Source of the DNA: Acetobacter lovaniensis
Lineage (GTDB): Bacteria; Pseudomonadota; Alphaproteobacteria; Acetobacterales; Acetobacteraceae
Length of the DNA: 64,000 nucleotides
NCBI RefSeq assembly: GCF_014207635.1
Contig: NZ_JACHIE010000002.1
Span: 1 to 64,000 of the forward strand
Direction of reading: 5' to 3'
Below, in pieces: positions 27,950-38,412 of the stretch. Below the pieces are notes generated by a model, which was not told the DNA's origin, did not search any database, and saw only the letters and a program-made list of their open reading frames with translations. Positions within the stretch are counted from its first letter, which is position 1; each line of letters starts with the position of its first letter. The translations under genes and the position numbers were made by a program.

Positions 27950-29014
27950 TTACGCGCTGGCTGCAAAAGCCTTGCGTAAGGCGCGCCCCCCAAGGCGGAG
28001 TGCTGCCTTGCCGTGGGGCATAAGCGCGTAAAAATTAAGAAACGCATGCAGGGTTCCCGGGTAGCAGCGGTACAGCACCGGCACCCCGGCCCGTTTGAGG
28101 GCTGAGGCATAGGCCTGCCCTTCGTCCCGCATGGGGTCACATGCCGCCGTAACAATAACGGCCGGGGCCAGCCCGCCCAGATCAGCCGTGTGGCCGGGCA
28201 CAAAGTGCGGGTGTGTCCAGTCCTCCTCCCGCTGGATGTATTGAGCAGCATACCACTCCATGGAGCGACGGGAGAGAAAATACCCGTCTTCGTATGTAGA
28301 CTGCGACGGCAGGTTATTACGCCCGTAAAGCGAGGGATAATACAGCAGTTGCAAGGCCGGGTTGGGGCACAGGCCTGCCCGGCCGTTCTGCGCCAGTACG
28401 GCGGCAAGGTTCCCTCCCGCGCTATCCCCCGCAACTGCCACCTGCCCGCCCCAGTGCCGGGCGGAGGCCCCCGCCAGCCAGACCAGTGCCGCACGGGAGT
28501 CTTCCACCGCTGCGGGAAAAGGGTTTTCGGGCGCCAATGCGTAATCGGGCAGCAGCACCGCCGCACCCGATGCCCGCGCAAGACGGCAGCATATGCCGTG
28601 GTGGGAGTTAAGGCCGCAATGCACAAACCCACCCCCATGCAGATACAGCACCGCCCCGCGTACCCGCCCATGCGGGATGTAAAGCCGTGCCGCCAATGGC
28701 CCCGTTGCCCCCGGCACCTGCACACGCACCACCCTGCGCAGCGGCAGGGCGGACAGACGCTGGGGAAAAGAGGGCGTGTCCATTGCCTTGCGCAGTATTT
28801 TTAGAAAATGCTGCTGCTCTGGCAGTGTCGCCACAGGCTGTGCCTGTGCTTGTGCCCCACCCTGCCCCTGAGCACTGCTGTTCTGCCCTGCTCCCTTCTT
28901 GGGTAAGCGTTTTTTACGGCGCTCCTGCCAGCGGATCAGCCCGAGCAGCACGCGCGAGGGCAGGTTGGGCCGGAGCGGGGTTGAAGCGGACGTGGGGACC
29001 ATAAAATCAGACAT
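27950..29014 (-). CDS. Alpha/beta-hydrolase, HSL-family esterase
   Basis: A 354-residue serine hydrolase. The oxyanion-hole motif HGGGF (LYLHGGGFVHCG), the nucleophile elbow GDSAGG (VAVAGDSAGGNLAAVLAQ), an acid in CDPMRDEG and the catalytic histidine in GTLHAF are all present and in order for the hormone-sensitive-lipase family. The N-terminal 80 residues are basic and low-complexity. I chose ATG 29014; the frame is open to 29095. The natural ester substrate is unknown. It is convergent with the small gene downstream of zwf. Confidence 0.85.
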   Translation of the reverse strand: MSDFMVPTSASTPLRPNLPSRVLLGLIRWQERRKKRLPKKGAGQNSSAQGQGGAQAQAQPVATLPEQQHFLKILRKAMDTPSFPQRLSALPLRRVVRVQVPGATGPLAARLYIPHGRVRGAVLYLHGGGFVHCGLNSHHGICCRLARASGAAVLLPDYALAPENPFPAAVEDSRAALVWLAGASARHWGGQVAVAGDSAGGNLAAVLAQNGRAGLCPNPALQLLYYPSLYGRNNLPSQSTYEDGYFLSRRSMEWYAAQYIQREEDWTHPHFVPGHTADLGGLAPAVIVTAACDPMRDEGQAYASALKRAGVPVLYRCYPGTLHAFLNFYALMPHGKAALRLGGRALRKAFAASA

Positions 29015-29109
29015 ATGTGCATGATGTGCGCTCTTGCCCGTTCCTGCCAAGAGCGCTTTTCCACCACAAAGCCCTTGACCTGCGCCAGCCGCCAACGCAG
29101 GGTGCGCGG

Positions 29110-29520
<411 letters not shown>

Positions 29521-29840
29521 ATTTTTCTCCCCTCTTTTCCCGCGCACAAAGCTGGGTACGCGTGGGCTTTTGCATGCCCTTTTTACTACAAAAGAACATA
29601 ACATGAACGAATAATGTCTTCTCCACGCCCGATTCTACGCAATCAATACATTCGCGCGACTCTCCAACAAAGTATGAATACTTTATAAACGGCGGTTTTC
29701 TGCTGTTTTTTCTTCGCTTTTAATTTGCGTCCCATGCTATCCCATGCTATCCCACGGCAGACCATAAAAGTGGTTGCGGTCCCATGTTCCCCGCCCTCCA
29801 AGGAACAGAAACCATTGGCTCAAAAGGACTTCTGAACTTC
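29521..29840 (+). promoter_or_regulatory. Promoter region of the division/cell-wall cluster
   Basis: 320 bp between rnpB and mraZ without another gene; it is A+T-richer around 29600-29730. It carries the regularly spaced repeats annotated separately and presumably the main promoter driving mraZ and the downstream cluster. I could not assign -10/-35 hexamers with confidence. Confidence 0.5.
29730..29784 (-). promoter_or_regulatory. MraZ-box direct repeats upstream of mraZ
   Basis: TCCCA (TGGGA on the minus strand) occurs at 29730, 29740 and 29750, each repeat separated by 5 bp, and again at 29780 in the same 10-bp register. MraZ of Escherichia coli binds direct TGGGN repeats separated by 5 nt upstream of its own gene, so this is a strong candidate autoregulatory operator. 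The first two copies are perfect 10-bp repeats. Confidence 0.8.
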
Positions 29841-30320
29841 GTGAGTGTGTTCCTCGGCACGCATGAAAATCGATTCGACGCAAAAGGACGCGTCTCGATT
29901 CCTGCTGGGTTCCGCTCCGTTCTCAAGTCACAGCAGAAGGAAGGCGATGCGCTGGTGATTCTCCGCCCGTCCCATACGCTGCCCTGCATTGAGGCATGGC
30001 CAGCCGTGGCCTTTGCCCGCCTGACCGAGCCACTGGACCGGCTGGACATGTTCTCCGACGAGCATGACGACCTTGCCGCCGCCATTTACGCCGATGCCTA
30101 CCCCATGGACCCTGACCGTGAAGGCCGCCTGATGCTGCCCGACTTTCTGCGCGAACATGCCGGGTTGCAGGACGTCTCCACCGCCGCATTCATGGGGGTT
30201 GGCCGCATCTTTCAGATCTGGGAACCCGAGGCTGCGCGCCTGCGCCGGACCGAAGCACGCCAGAAGTCCCGCCGTGTCACCATTCCCGCGGCATCGCAGA
30301 CCAGCCAGAGGGAAGACTAG
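29841..30320 (+). CDS. mraZ: MraZ transcriptional regulator of the division cluster
   Basis: 159 residues with two AbrB-like MraZ domains: SVFLGTHENRFDAKGRVSIP and later DPDREGRLMLPDFLREHAGL. It is a ring-forming DNA-binding protein that represses its own operon. I chose the GTG at 29841, which gives the canonical MSVFLGTHENR start and follows AAGGAC. An in-frame ATG at 29784 would add 19 unrelated residues and sits inside the fourth repeat. It ends 3 bp before rsmH. Confidence 0.92.
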   Translation: MSVFLGTHENRFDAKGRVSIPAGFRSVLKSQQKEGDALVILRPSHTLPCIEAWPAVAFARLTEPLDRLDMFSDEHDDLAAAIYADAYPMDPDREGRLMLPDFLREHAGLQDVSTAAFMGVGRIFQIWEPEAARLRRTEARQKSRRVTIPAASQTSQRED

Positions 30321-30323
30321 GCC

Positions 30324-31343
30324 ATGAACGCGCTCCCACTTCCCTCCGCCATCAAGCCCCCCAGCAGCGGGCATGTGCCCGTCATGCTTGATGAGGTGCT
30401 GCACTATCTGGCTCCCACCCGTGGTGAGGCCATTCTGGACTGCACCTTTGGCGGGGGCAGCTATAGCTGCGCCATTTTGAACACGGCGGAATGCACCGTC
30501 TGGGCCATAGACCGCGACCCGGACGCCATAGCCCGTGGGCAGGTCCTGTGCGCCGAAATGGAAAAAGTGGAAGGCCGCTCACGCCTGCATATGCTGGCAG
30601 GCAGTTTTGGCCACATGGCCGAACTGGCGGAGCAGGCCCATGCCCCCCGTTTTGATGGCATTGTCATGGACCTTGGCGTGTCCTCCTTCCAGATTGATGA
30701 GGCCGAACGTGGCTTCTCCTTCCGGTTTGACGGGCCGCTGGACATGCGCATGGCCAGACAGGGCCGCAGTGCAGCCGACATCATCAACACCGCCCCCGAG
30801 GCGGAACTGGCCGATATTTTCCATTTTTATGGGGAAGAACGCCACGCCCGCCGTGTGGCCCGCGCCGTTGTGGCCGCACGGGCGGAAGCCCTGCTCCACA
30901 CCACGCTGCAACTGGCCGAAGTCATCCGGAGTGTGGTGCCGCAGGACCGCTCGGGCATTGACTCCGCAACCCGCAGCTTTCAGGGCCTGCGGATTGCCGT
31001 GAATGATGAACTGGGCGAAATCGAACGTGGGCTGGAACAGGCCCTCACCCTGTTAAATGACGGTGGACGGCTTGTTGTTGTCTCCTTCCATTCGCTGGAA
31101 GACCGGCTGGTCAAGCGCGCCATGCAGCGCGCTCTGGGCAAGGATGTCAGCTTTTCCCGCCATGACCCGCGCGCATCGCTCGCTCCGGCGGCCCCGGCGG
31201 CCTTTATGGGCCTGACTAGCAAGGCCATTCGTCCAAGCGATGCCGAATGCCGGGCCAACCCCCGTGCCCGCAGCGCCCGCCTGCGCGCCATGATGAAACG
31301 TCCTTCTCCATCCGCTTCTTTGACTAAAGGATTGAGTGCATGA
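30324..31343 (+). CDS. rsmH: 16S rRNA m4C1402 N4-methyltransferase
   Basis: A 339-residue SAM-dependent methyltransferase that modifies C1402 of 16S rRNA. It shows [14 protein letters not shown], the SAM-binding [44 protein letters not shown], and the C-terminal [11 protein letters not shown]. The order and length are normal. The stop overlaps the ftsL start (ATGA). Confidence 0.96.
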   Translation: MNALPLPSAIKPPSSGHVPVMLDEVLHYLAPTRGEAILDCTFGGGSYSCAILNTAECTVWAIDRDPDAIARGQVLCAEMEKVEGRSRLHMLAGSFGHMAELAEQAHAPRFDGIVMDLGVSSFQIDEAERGFSFRFDGPLDMRMARQGRSAADIINTAPEAELADIFHFYGEERHARRVARAVVAARAEALLHTTLQLAEVIRSVVPQDRSGIDSATRSFQGLRIAVNDELGEIERGLEQALTLLNDGGRLVVVSFHSLEDRLVKRAMQRALGKDVSFSRHDPRASLAPAAPAAFMGLTSKAIRPSDAECRANPRARSARLRAMMKRPSPSASLTKGLSA

Positions 31344-32329
31344 TCCCCCGCCCATTTACATGCTGCTGCGCTGTTCTGGCGATTGCATCGGGGTTTTTCC
31401 TTTACGCAAAGAAGCACCAGACAACCCTGCTGGACCAGCAGATTTCCGCCATTGTCAGCGAAACCGAACACGTGCGCGGGCAGACCGCCATGCTGCGGAC
31501 GGAATGGGCGCTGGAAAACCAGCCAGAACGGCTCGCAGCCCTTGCCGTCAAACATGCGGCTTATCTTCAGTCCATGAACCCGACCCAGTTCGTGCGGATG
31601 GCAGACCTTGCGCAGCACCTGCCCGATGTGGTCCACGAACCCGTGCCCGTGGCGCAGGCCAGCACACCTGCCCAGACTGTACAGGCTGCTCAGGCTGCGC
31701 AGGGCAGCAAACCCGCAGCCCAGCCCTCCGCCGTTGCCAGCAGTAGTGCTCCGGCGCACCAGCCCCCATCACAGCCTGAGCGTGAACACACTCTGGCTGT
31801 AGCCGAGGCTGTTCCCACGCCTCCACACCCGCTGCCTGTGCGCGCCATACACCCGCGCCCGGTAACTGTTGCCATGGAAAGCCCGGCACAGGCCCCGCAT
31901 GTTCTGGTTGCACCCGCACCGCTGCCGCCCCCGGTTGCACTGCATGATGCCCCCATTACCCGCGTAGCAGTAGCGCCCCGCCGCCAGCCCGTGCAGGTGG
32001 CCGATGCCCCCCGCCCCGGCCTGCACCAGAACCCGGCAACAGCCAGCGCGGATGATGCGGACACCTCTGCCTCCCGGCGTGCAACGCTGGCTACTGCCAG
32101 CCGGGCGGAAGCCATGGCCCCACGCCGTCTGGCCCAGAACAGTGATGATGTAGCACCTGTGCGCCACCCCCTGCCGGTAGCCGCCGCAAGCTGGCACCCT
32201 GTACGCGCACATAGAACACCCATGACAGAGGGTTATATGGAAGCCCGGGCAACTTCCGGTTATACGAACGGGTCCCTGCTGAGTCGCGGTGGCGACGCCC
32301 TGCCTGCCCCTGTTCCTGTAACCAACTGA
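31340..32329 (+). CDS. ftsL: FtsL-like division protein with long Pro/Ala-rich tail
   Basis: A 329-residue bitopic membrane protein in the ftsL position. The N-terminal 100 residues fit alphaproteobacterial FtsL: a short cytoplasmic end, a membrane helix (about residues 7-22), a coiled coil ([20 protein letters not shown]) and [19 protein letters not shown]. From about residue 110 to the end it is a proline-, alanine- and histidine-rich extension with no recognisable domain. That makes it two to three times longer than usual. FtsL scaffolds FtsQ-FtsB and activates FtsWI. Confidence 0.78.
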   Translation: MIPRPFTCCCAVLAIASGFFLYAKKHQTTLLDQQISAIVSETEHVRGQTAMLRTEWALENQPERLAALAVKHAAYLQSMNPTQFVRMADLAQHLPDVVHEPVPVAQASTPAQTVQAAQAAQGSKPAAQPSAVASSSAPAHQPPSQPEREHTLAVAEAVPTPPHPLPVRAIHPRPVTVAMESPAQAPHVLVAPAPLPPPVALHDAPITRVAVAPRRQPVQVADAPRPGLHQNPATASADDADTSASRRATLATASRAEAMAPRRLAQNSDDVAPVRHPLPVAAASWHPVRAHRTPMTEGYMEARATSGYTNGSLLSRGGDALPAPVPVTN

Positions 32330-32360
32330 TTGTTTTGGCTGAAAGTCCTTCTGATACGAT

Positions 32361-34415
32361 ATGGTCGGCTCCCCACGCCATGATTCCGAAACAACACGCA
32401 CAATCGGTGTAACGGGGGATGACCTGCGCGCCCGCGCGCACAGGGAAACAATGCATGTGCGGCTGCTGTGTGTGTCAGCCGGGTTTTGCGCGCTGTTTGC
32501 CTGCGTTGCCATCAAGCTGACAATAGCCACAGTACTGCACCCCATGGTGCCCGAGCAGCGCCAGATTGCACCACAGGTGCCCAAAATACCCAAAATCGAC
32601 CCCAAGGGCAGTCTGGTGGGGGATTATGCTCTGCCGCAGGTCCACCGGGCCTCCATTGTGGACCGCAACGGGCAGACACTCGCCCTTTCCCTGCCGGTGG
32701 CGCAGGTTTACGCCAACCCGCAGGAACTGATCGACCCGGTTGACGTCGCCCACAGGCTCAAATCCGTCCTGCATGACCTGAACGAACCGGAAACCGCCGA
32801 GCGTTTGGCCCGGCACAAGCAGTTTGTGTACATCGCGCGCAACATTACGCCCCAGCAGGAACTGGCCATTAACAATCTGGGTATTCCCGGCATTTATTTT
32901 GAGCCGGGAGAACAGCGGCACTACCCGCTTGGCCACATGGCCGCCCAGATTATGGGGGCTGTGGATATTGATGATAACGGCATTGCCGGTGTAGAGCGCT
33001 TTTTTAACAAACGCCTGCTGGTGGACCGCAAGCCCCTCCGGCTCTCGCTGGATATTCGCGTGCAGTCCGCCGTGCGTGAAGAGGTCGCCGCCGCCAAGGA
33101 TACATTTCAGGCCATTGGCGCATGCGGCATTGTCATGGATGTGCGCACGGGCGAAATTATCGCCATGGTCAGCCTGCCCGATTATGATGCCAACGAGTTT
33201 TCCCACGCCACAAACGACGAGCGGTTCAACCGCACCGTAACCGGGCTGTATGAGCCGGGCTCCACCTTCAAGCTGCAAACCACCGCCATGGGGCTGGAGA
33301 CTGGCACCATTCATATATGGGACAGTTTTTCCTCCATTCCGCTCAGGATCGGGCGCTTTACCATCCGGGACATGAAGAACGACCATTTTGCCCCGTGGTT
33401 GTCCCTGCCCGAGGTCATGGCCTATTCCTCCAACCCTGCGGCAGCACATATCGCGCTGGATGTGGGCGGCAAGCGGCAGGCGGAATGGCTGCGTAACATG
33501 GGCTTTTTTGCCCCTGTGCCAGTGGAACTACCCGAAGCCGCCCGCCCGCTGATACCCCGCCAATGGGGCCTTGCCACAACCATGACCGTAGGGTTTGGCC
33601 ACGGTGTGGCAGAACCTCCGCTGGCCATTGTGCGTGGCACGGCAGCCACGGTTAACGGTGGTATTCTGGTCACCCCCACCCTGCTGGCACAGGAAGACCC
33701 CACCCCTCCCGCGCCAGACGCCCTTGCCACCCCTGCGGAAGAACTCCAGCAGGGTGTGCAAAGTGCTGCCCTGCAGCAGACAGTACCCTCCCTGCCAATA
33801 GGTACCGGCGCCCCCATGCCCGAAGCCCCGGTTATTCCGCAGGGCGTGCGGGTTCTTTCCGAAAGCAATTCGGCCCTGCTGCGCAGGCTGCTCCGGCTGG
33901 ACGTGACGCAGGGCACGGGGCGGACGGCTGAATCCCCGGGGTATTTTGTAGGCGGAAAAACCGGTACGGCAGAAAAAATCGGCCCGCATGGCGGCTACCT
34001 CAAACACGTCAATATTTCCGCCTTTACCAGTATTTTCCCCATGAACGCGCCACGCTACGCCGTGTACGTCATGCTGGACAGCCCACAGCCCACCCCCCAG
34101 ACCCACGGCTGGACAACAGCAGGCTGGAACGCGGCCCCCACGGTCTCGCGCGTGATCTCACGCATTGGCCCCATGTTGCAGATTTTCCCCGATGTGGAGC
34201 ACGCGGCCCAGATTGATGCCCAGCTGGCCATATCCATGCACCCGGCGGTGCCAAAGGGCGTTCGCCCTCTCGGTCCGGGGAACGACCCCGGAGACCCGCG
34301 CAAACTTGAGGCCGAACACCGCGCCACCCAGCAGGCAGAAAAACTGGCACGCAGCACGGCTGCGCATACTCTGGCAATCCGCAAAAAAACAGCAGGGGAG
34401 AACATGGACGAATGA
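32361..34415 (+). CDS. ftsI: Division transpeptidase PBP3
   Basis: A 684-residue class B penicillin-binding protein that cross-links septal peptidoglycan. It has a short cytoplasmic N-terminus, one membrane helix (about residues 33-53) and the pedestal domain beginning HRASIVDRNGQTLALS. The transpeptidase core carries the SxxK motif in EPGSTFKLQT, SxN in YSSNPAA, and KTG in GGKTGTAEK. A proline-rich insert lies at about residues 445-485, before the KTG strand. It is about 100 residues longer than E. coli FtsI. Its stop overlaps murE by ATGA. Confidence 0.94.
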   Translation: MVGSPRHDSETTRTIGVTGDDLRARAHRETMHVRLLCVSAGFCALFACVAIKLTIATVLHPMVPEQRQIAPQVPKIPKIDPKGSLVGDYALPQVHRASIVDRNGQTLALSLPVAQVYANPQELIDPVDVAHRLKSVLHDLNEPETAERLARHKQFVYIARNITPQQELAINNLGIPGIYFEPGEQRHYPLGHMAAQIMGAVDIDDNGIAGVERFFNKRLLVDRKPLRLSLDIRVQSAVREEVAAAKDTFQAIGACGIVMDVRTGEIIAMVSLPDYDANEFSHATNDERFNRTVTGLYEPGSTFKLQTTAMGLETGTIHIWDSFSSIPLRIGRFTIRDMKNDHFAPWLSLPEVMAYSSNPAAAHIALDVGGKRQAEWLRNMGFFAPVPVELPEAARPLIPRQWGLATTMTVGFGHGVAEPPLAIVRGTAATVNGGILVTPTLLAQEDPTPPAPDALATPAEELQQGVQSAALQQTVPSLPIGTGAPMPEAPVIPQGVRVLSESNSALLRRLLRLDVTQGTGRTAESPGYFVGGKTGTAEKIGPHGGYLKHVNISAFTSIFPMNAPRYAVYVMLDSPQPTPQTHGWTTAGWNAAPTVSRVISRIGPMLQIFPDVEHAAQIDAQLAISMHPAVPKGVRPLGPGNDPGDPRKLEAEHRATQQAEKLARSTAAHTLAIRKKTAGENMDE

Positions 34416-35881
34416 GCACACGCCTCTCCACCCTGCTGCGCGCCCTTAACCTGAGCACCACCGCCACCGACCCGCATGTAAGCGCCATTACGGCCGATAG
34501 CAGGCAGGCAGGTCCGGGCGTTGTGTTTGCCGCACTCCCCGGTACGCGGGTGGATGGCCGCACCTATATTGCCGCAGCAGTGCAGCAGGGAGCAGCGGCT
34601 ATTCTGGCCCCAACCGGCACATCCTGGCCAGAGGGTGTGCCAGAGCGGCCATTTGTCACCTGCCCCGACCCGCGCCACGTGCTGGCCCTTTGGGCCGCCG
34701 TGCTGGCGGGCCCACAACCAGCACATCTGGTTGCCGTAACAGGCACAAACGGCAAAACCAGCACAACCGACTTCCTGCGCCAGATCTGGGCATTGCAGGG
34801 CCACAAGGCGGCAGGTATTGGCACATTGGGGCTAACCGGGGCCGAGGGTACGGGAGTTACCTTCCCCCCCCTGACAACACCGGACCCGGTCGCACTGGCC
34901 AACGGGCTGGCCGCGCTGGAACGCGCGGGGGTGCATTACGCGGCACTGGAAGCATCGTCCCACGGGCTGGAACAGGGGCGGCTGGATGGGCTGCACCTCC
35001 AGGCCGCCGGGTTTACCAACCTCACCCGTGACCACATGGACTACCACGGCACCATGGCCGCTTATCGCACGGCCAAGCTGCGCCTGTTTGATACCCTGCT
35101 CCCCCAAGGGAGCATTGCCGCCGCCAATGCGGACATGGATGCCACAACACTTGATGCGCTGCATAACATTGCCAAGACCCGTAACCTGCACCTGCGCCTG
35201 ACCGGCACCAACGGCACGACCCTGCGCCTGCTGGACTGCCAGGCCGTACCCGCCGGGCAGGAGCTACGCATAAGCTGCAACGGGCTGGTTAAAACCGTCA
35301 TGCTCCCTCTGCCCGGGCGTTTTCAGGTCGATAACGCCCTGCTGGCTCTGGCTCTGGCCGTGCAGGACGAGGCCGCCTTACCCGCAGCACTGGACCTGCT
35401 GCCCGCTCTGGTCGGGGTACGCGGACGCATGGAACGCGCCGCCGTATTACCCAATGGTGCCAGTGCGTATGTGGATTATGCCCACACGCCAGATGCACTG
35501 GCCCGCCTGCTCTCCTCCTTACGGCCACATGCGCAGGGGCGACTGGTGGTGGTTTTTGGCGCAGGCGGGGACCGCGACAGGGGCAAACGCCCCCTTATGG
35601 CGCAGGCTGCTGCACATGGCGCTGATATTGCCATAATCACAGATGATAACCCCCGCTCGGAAGACCCCGCGCAGATCCGTGCGGAGGTCCGCGCGGGCGC
35701 GCCCGATGCGCTGGAAATCGGGGATCGCAGGCAGGCCATAACAGAGGCCCTGTCCATGCTTGAAGCAAAGGATGTGCTGGTGGTGGCAGGTAAAGGCCAT
35801 GAACAGGGGCAGATTATAGGCACAACCGTGCTACCGTTTGATGATGCCGCGGTTATTCGCGCCGTCGTGGGGCAGTCATGA
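34412..35881 (+). CDS. murE: UDP-MurNAc-tripeptide synthetase (meso-DAP adding)
   Basis: A 489-residue Mur ligase adding meso-diaminopimelate to UDP-MurNAc-L-Ala-D-Glu. The P-loop is VTGTNGKTSTTDF (Gly111 to Thr118 region). EASSHGLEQGR and FTNLTRDHMDYH follow. The C-terminal DDNPRSEDP is the DNPR signature for meso-DAP rather than lysine specificity. It overlaps ftsI and murF by four bases on each side, so translation is likely coupled through the operon. Confidence 0.96.
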   Translation: MSTRLSTLLRALNLSTTATDPHVSAITADSRQAGPGVVFAALPGTRVDGRTYIAAAVQQGAAAILAPTGTSWPEGVPERPFVTCPDPRHVLALWAAVLAGPQPAHLVAVTGTNGKTSTTDFLRQIWALQGHKAAGIGTLGLTGAEGTGVTFPPLTTPDPVALANGLAALERAGVHYAALEASSHGLEQGRLDGLHLQAAGFTNLTRDHMDYHGTMAAYRTAKLRLFDTLLPQGSIAAANADMDATTLDALHNIAKTRNLHLRLTGTNGTTLRLLDCQAVPAGQELRISCNGLVKTVMLPLPGRFQVDNALLALALAVQDEAALPAALDLLPALVGVRGRMERAAVLPNGASAYVDYAHTPDALARLLSSLRPHAQGRLVVVFGAGGDRDRGKRPLMAQAAAHGADIAIITDDNPRSEDPAQIRAEVRAGAPDALEIGDRRQAITEALSMLEAKDVLVVAGKGHEQGQIIGTTVLPFDDAAVIRAVVGQS

Positions 35882-37317
35882 CCGCCTTGTGGACCCGCAC
35901 GGAACTGGAACAGGCAACGGGTGGGCATTTTCTGCCCGCAGCAGGCCCTTCTGCCCCCCTAGGCACACAGCCTGAAGCCCCTGCCAGAAGCCTGACTGAT
36001 CAGGCCATAACCGGCATTTCCATCGACACACGCACCCTTGCCCCCGGTGATCTGTTTATTGCCCTTAAGGGCGATGCCAGCGATGGCCACGCCCATGTGC
36101 AGGCAGCACTGGACAAGGGAGCGGCATGCGCCATGGTGCATGCCGCAGACGGGCTGGCCGACCCGCGTGTGCTGGTGGTGGCCGATACAATGGCGGGCCT
36201 GCAACAGCTTGCCCTAGCTGCGCGGGCGCGTTTTACCGGCAAGGTGGTAGCCGTAACCGGCAGCGTGGGCAAAACCACCACCAAGGACATGCTGCGCCTG
36301 TGCCTGAGCGCCAATGGCCCGACCCATGCGGCCGTGGCCTCCTATAACAACCACTGGGGCGTGCCCCTGACCCTTGCCCGCCTGCCACGAGATGCAGCCT
36401 TCTGCATTAGTGAAATCGGGATGAACCACCCCGGCGAGATCCTGCCCCTTGCCCGCATGGTTTGCCCCGATGTGGCGGTGATTACCACCATAGGCTCCGC
36501 CCATCTGGGTCATATGGGGAGCCTGGACGCCATTGCTGCGGAAAAAGCCTCCATTATCACCACCCTGCCAGCCCATGGCGTGGCAGTGGTGCCCGATGAT
36601 GCGCACGGTGCCTCTTTTTTTATTCAGGCCGCACAACAGGCCCACGCAATTCTGTGGCGCACGGGCTCCAGCCCAGACAGCACCGCGCATATGGGCTCTG
36701 TGCGCTCCGGGGCCGATGGCACGCAGTTTACGGCCAATATTGCAGGTGTAGAGGTGGCCGTGCATGTGCCAGCACCCGGCCTGCATCTGGCCCGCAACGC
36801 GCTGGCCGCACTGGCCGCCTGTGCAGCCCTTGGGGCCAACCTGCCCAAAGCGGCCACGGCGCTGCAAGGCTTTGCCCCCGGCAAGGGCCGGGGAGCGCTC
36901 AGCCACATTGCGGGGGGCGCCATAACCCTGCTGGACGAGAGCTATAACGCCTCTTCCGCCTCCATCCGCGCGGCATTGGACGTACTGCACCACCTGCCTG
37001 CCACCCGCCGCATTGCCATTCTGGGCGATATGCGCGAACTGGGAACATTCTCTACAACTGAACACGCAGCCCTTGCTCCAGTAGCGGCTGCTTCGGCCGA
37101 TCTTGTTTTCTGCTGCGGACCCTACATGAAAACCCTTTTCGACGCCCTGCCCACCGCCAGACAGGGCGCATGGGCGGACAACGCCGCCGCCCTTGCTCCT
37201 CTGGCCTGTGCGGCCCTGCGCGGGGGAGATGCCGTGCTGGTCAAAGGCAGTCTGGGGAGTCGCATGCGCGATGTCATTGCAGCCCTTGAAACCCTTAACA
37301 CCGTGGAGCCCATCTGA
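35878..37317 (+). CDS. murF: UDP-MurNAc-tripeptide D-Ala-D-Ala ligase
   Basis: A 479-residue Mur ligase that adds D-Ala-D-Ala to complete the pentapeptide. It has the N-terminal GISIDTRTLAPGDLFIALKG, the P-loop AVTGSVGKTTTKDM, YNNHWGVPLTLARLP, EIGMNHPGEI and the C-terminal LLDESYNASSASIRAALD and ILGDMRELG. It overlaps the murE stop and abuts mraY with no gap (TGA then ATG). Confidence 0.96.
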   Translation: MTALWTRTELEQATGGHFLPAAGPSAPLGTQPEAPARSLTDQAITGISIDTRTLAPGDLFIALKGDASDGHAHVQAALDKGAACAMVHAADGLADPRVLVVADTMAGLQQLALAARARFTGKVVAVTGSVGKTTTKDMLRLCLSANGPTHAAVASYNNHWGVPLTLARLPRDAAFCISEIGMNHPGEILPLARMVCPDVAVITTIGSAHLGHMGSLDAIAAEKASIITTLPAHGVAVVPDDAHGASFFIQAAQQAHAILWRTGSSPDSTAHMGSVRSGADGTQFTANIAGVEVAVHVPAPGLHLARNALAALAACAALGANLPKAATALQGFAPGKGRGALSHIAGGAITLLDESYNASSASIRAALDVLHHLPATRRIAILGDMRELGTFSTTEHAALAPVAAASADLVFCCGPYMKTLFDALPTARQGAWADNAAALAPLACAALRGGDAVLVKGSLGSRMRDVIAALETLNTVEPI

Positions 37318-38412
37318 ATGCTGTATCTACTGGTCTCTCACGCGGTGCATGACGGGCACATTACACTGCTCAACCTGCTGCGTTACATTTCCTTCCGGGC
37401 AGGTTGCGCCTTTATGACCGCACTGGGGATCAGCCTGCTTCTGGGCAGGCCGCTCATTACCATGCTGCGCCGCATCCAGCGTTACGGGCAGCCCATCCGC
37501 GCGGTTGGGCCTGAACGGCATCTGGTTGAAAAAGCCGGGACCCCCACAATGGGCGGCATGCTGATCCTGATCGCACTCACGGTAGCCACGCTGCTCTGGG
37601 GCAATCTGGAAAACGGGTTTGTATGGGCCGTGCTGCTGACAACACTGGGCTTTGGCCTGATTGGCTTTGCCGATGATTACCGCAAGCTGGCACGGCGCAA
37701 CACGGATGGGCTTTCCAAACGGGCGCGCCTTGGCTCGGAATTTGCCATATCGCTCATATGCGGGGGATGGTTGCAGTATCTGATGCCGCCTGATCTGGCT
37801 AACCATCTGGCCTTCCCCTTTGCCAAGGAACTGCTGCTCCCCCTCGGCCTGCTCTACCCCGTGTTCGCCATGATCGTGATTACCGGCTTTGGCAATGCGG
37901 TCAATTTTACAGACGGGCTGGACGGGCTGGCCATTGGTCCCGTGGTGGTGGCGGCTCTGGTCTTTGCCATTCTGTCCTACGTGGTGGGCAACCATGTTTT
38001 TGCAGACTACCTTCAGGTCCACGCCGTGCCCGGCACGGGGGAACTGGCAGTGTTCTGCGCAGCCCTTGTTGGGGCCGGGCTAGGATTTTTGTGGTTTAAC
38101 GCGCCACCTGCCGCCGTATTCATGGGGGATACGGGCTCGCTCTCTCTGGGTGGGGCGCTTGGCTCGCTGGCCGTTGCCATCAAGCACGAACTGGTGCTGT
38201 GCATTGTCGGCGGGCTGTTTGTGGTGGAAACACTCTCGGTCATTATTCAGGTGTTCTGGTACAAGCGCACGGGCCGCCGCGTGTTTCTTATGGCGCCCAT
38301 CCACCACCATTTTGAAAAAAAGGGCTGGGCTGAACCCAAGATTGTCATCCGGTTCTGGATTGTTTCCATCGTGCTGGGCATGTGTGGTCTGGCCACGCTG
38401 AAACTGCGATGA
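37318..38412 (+). CDS. mraY: Phospho-MurNAc-pentapeptide translocase
   Basis: A 364-residue polytopic membrane enzyme that makes lipid I from UDP-MurNAc-pentapeptide and undecaprenyl phosphate. It shows KAGTPTMGG near the N-terminus, FADDYRKL (the catalytic aspartate pair), [22 protein letters not shown] and [11 protein letters not shown], all in family order with about ten membrane spans. Its last bases overlap the murD start (ATGA). Confidence 0.97.
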   Translation: MLYLLVSHAVHDGHITLLNLLRYISFRAGCAFMTALGISLLLGRPLITMLRRIQRYGQPIRAVGPERHLVEKAGTPTMGGMLILIALTVATLLWGNLENGFVWAVLLTTLGFGLIGFADDYRKLARRNTDGLSKRARLGSEFAISLICGGWLQYLMPPDLANHLAFPFAKELLLPLGLLYPVFAMIVITGFGNAVNFTDGLDGLAIGPVVVAALVFAILSYVVGNHVFADYLQVHAVPGTGELAVFCAALVGAGLGFLWFNAPPAAVFMGDTGSLSLGGALGSLAVAIKHELVLCIVGGLFVVETLSVIIQVFWYKRTGRRVFLMAPIHHHFEKKGWAEPKIVIRFWIVSIVLGMCGLATLKLR

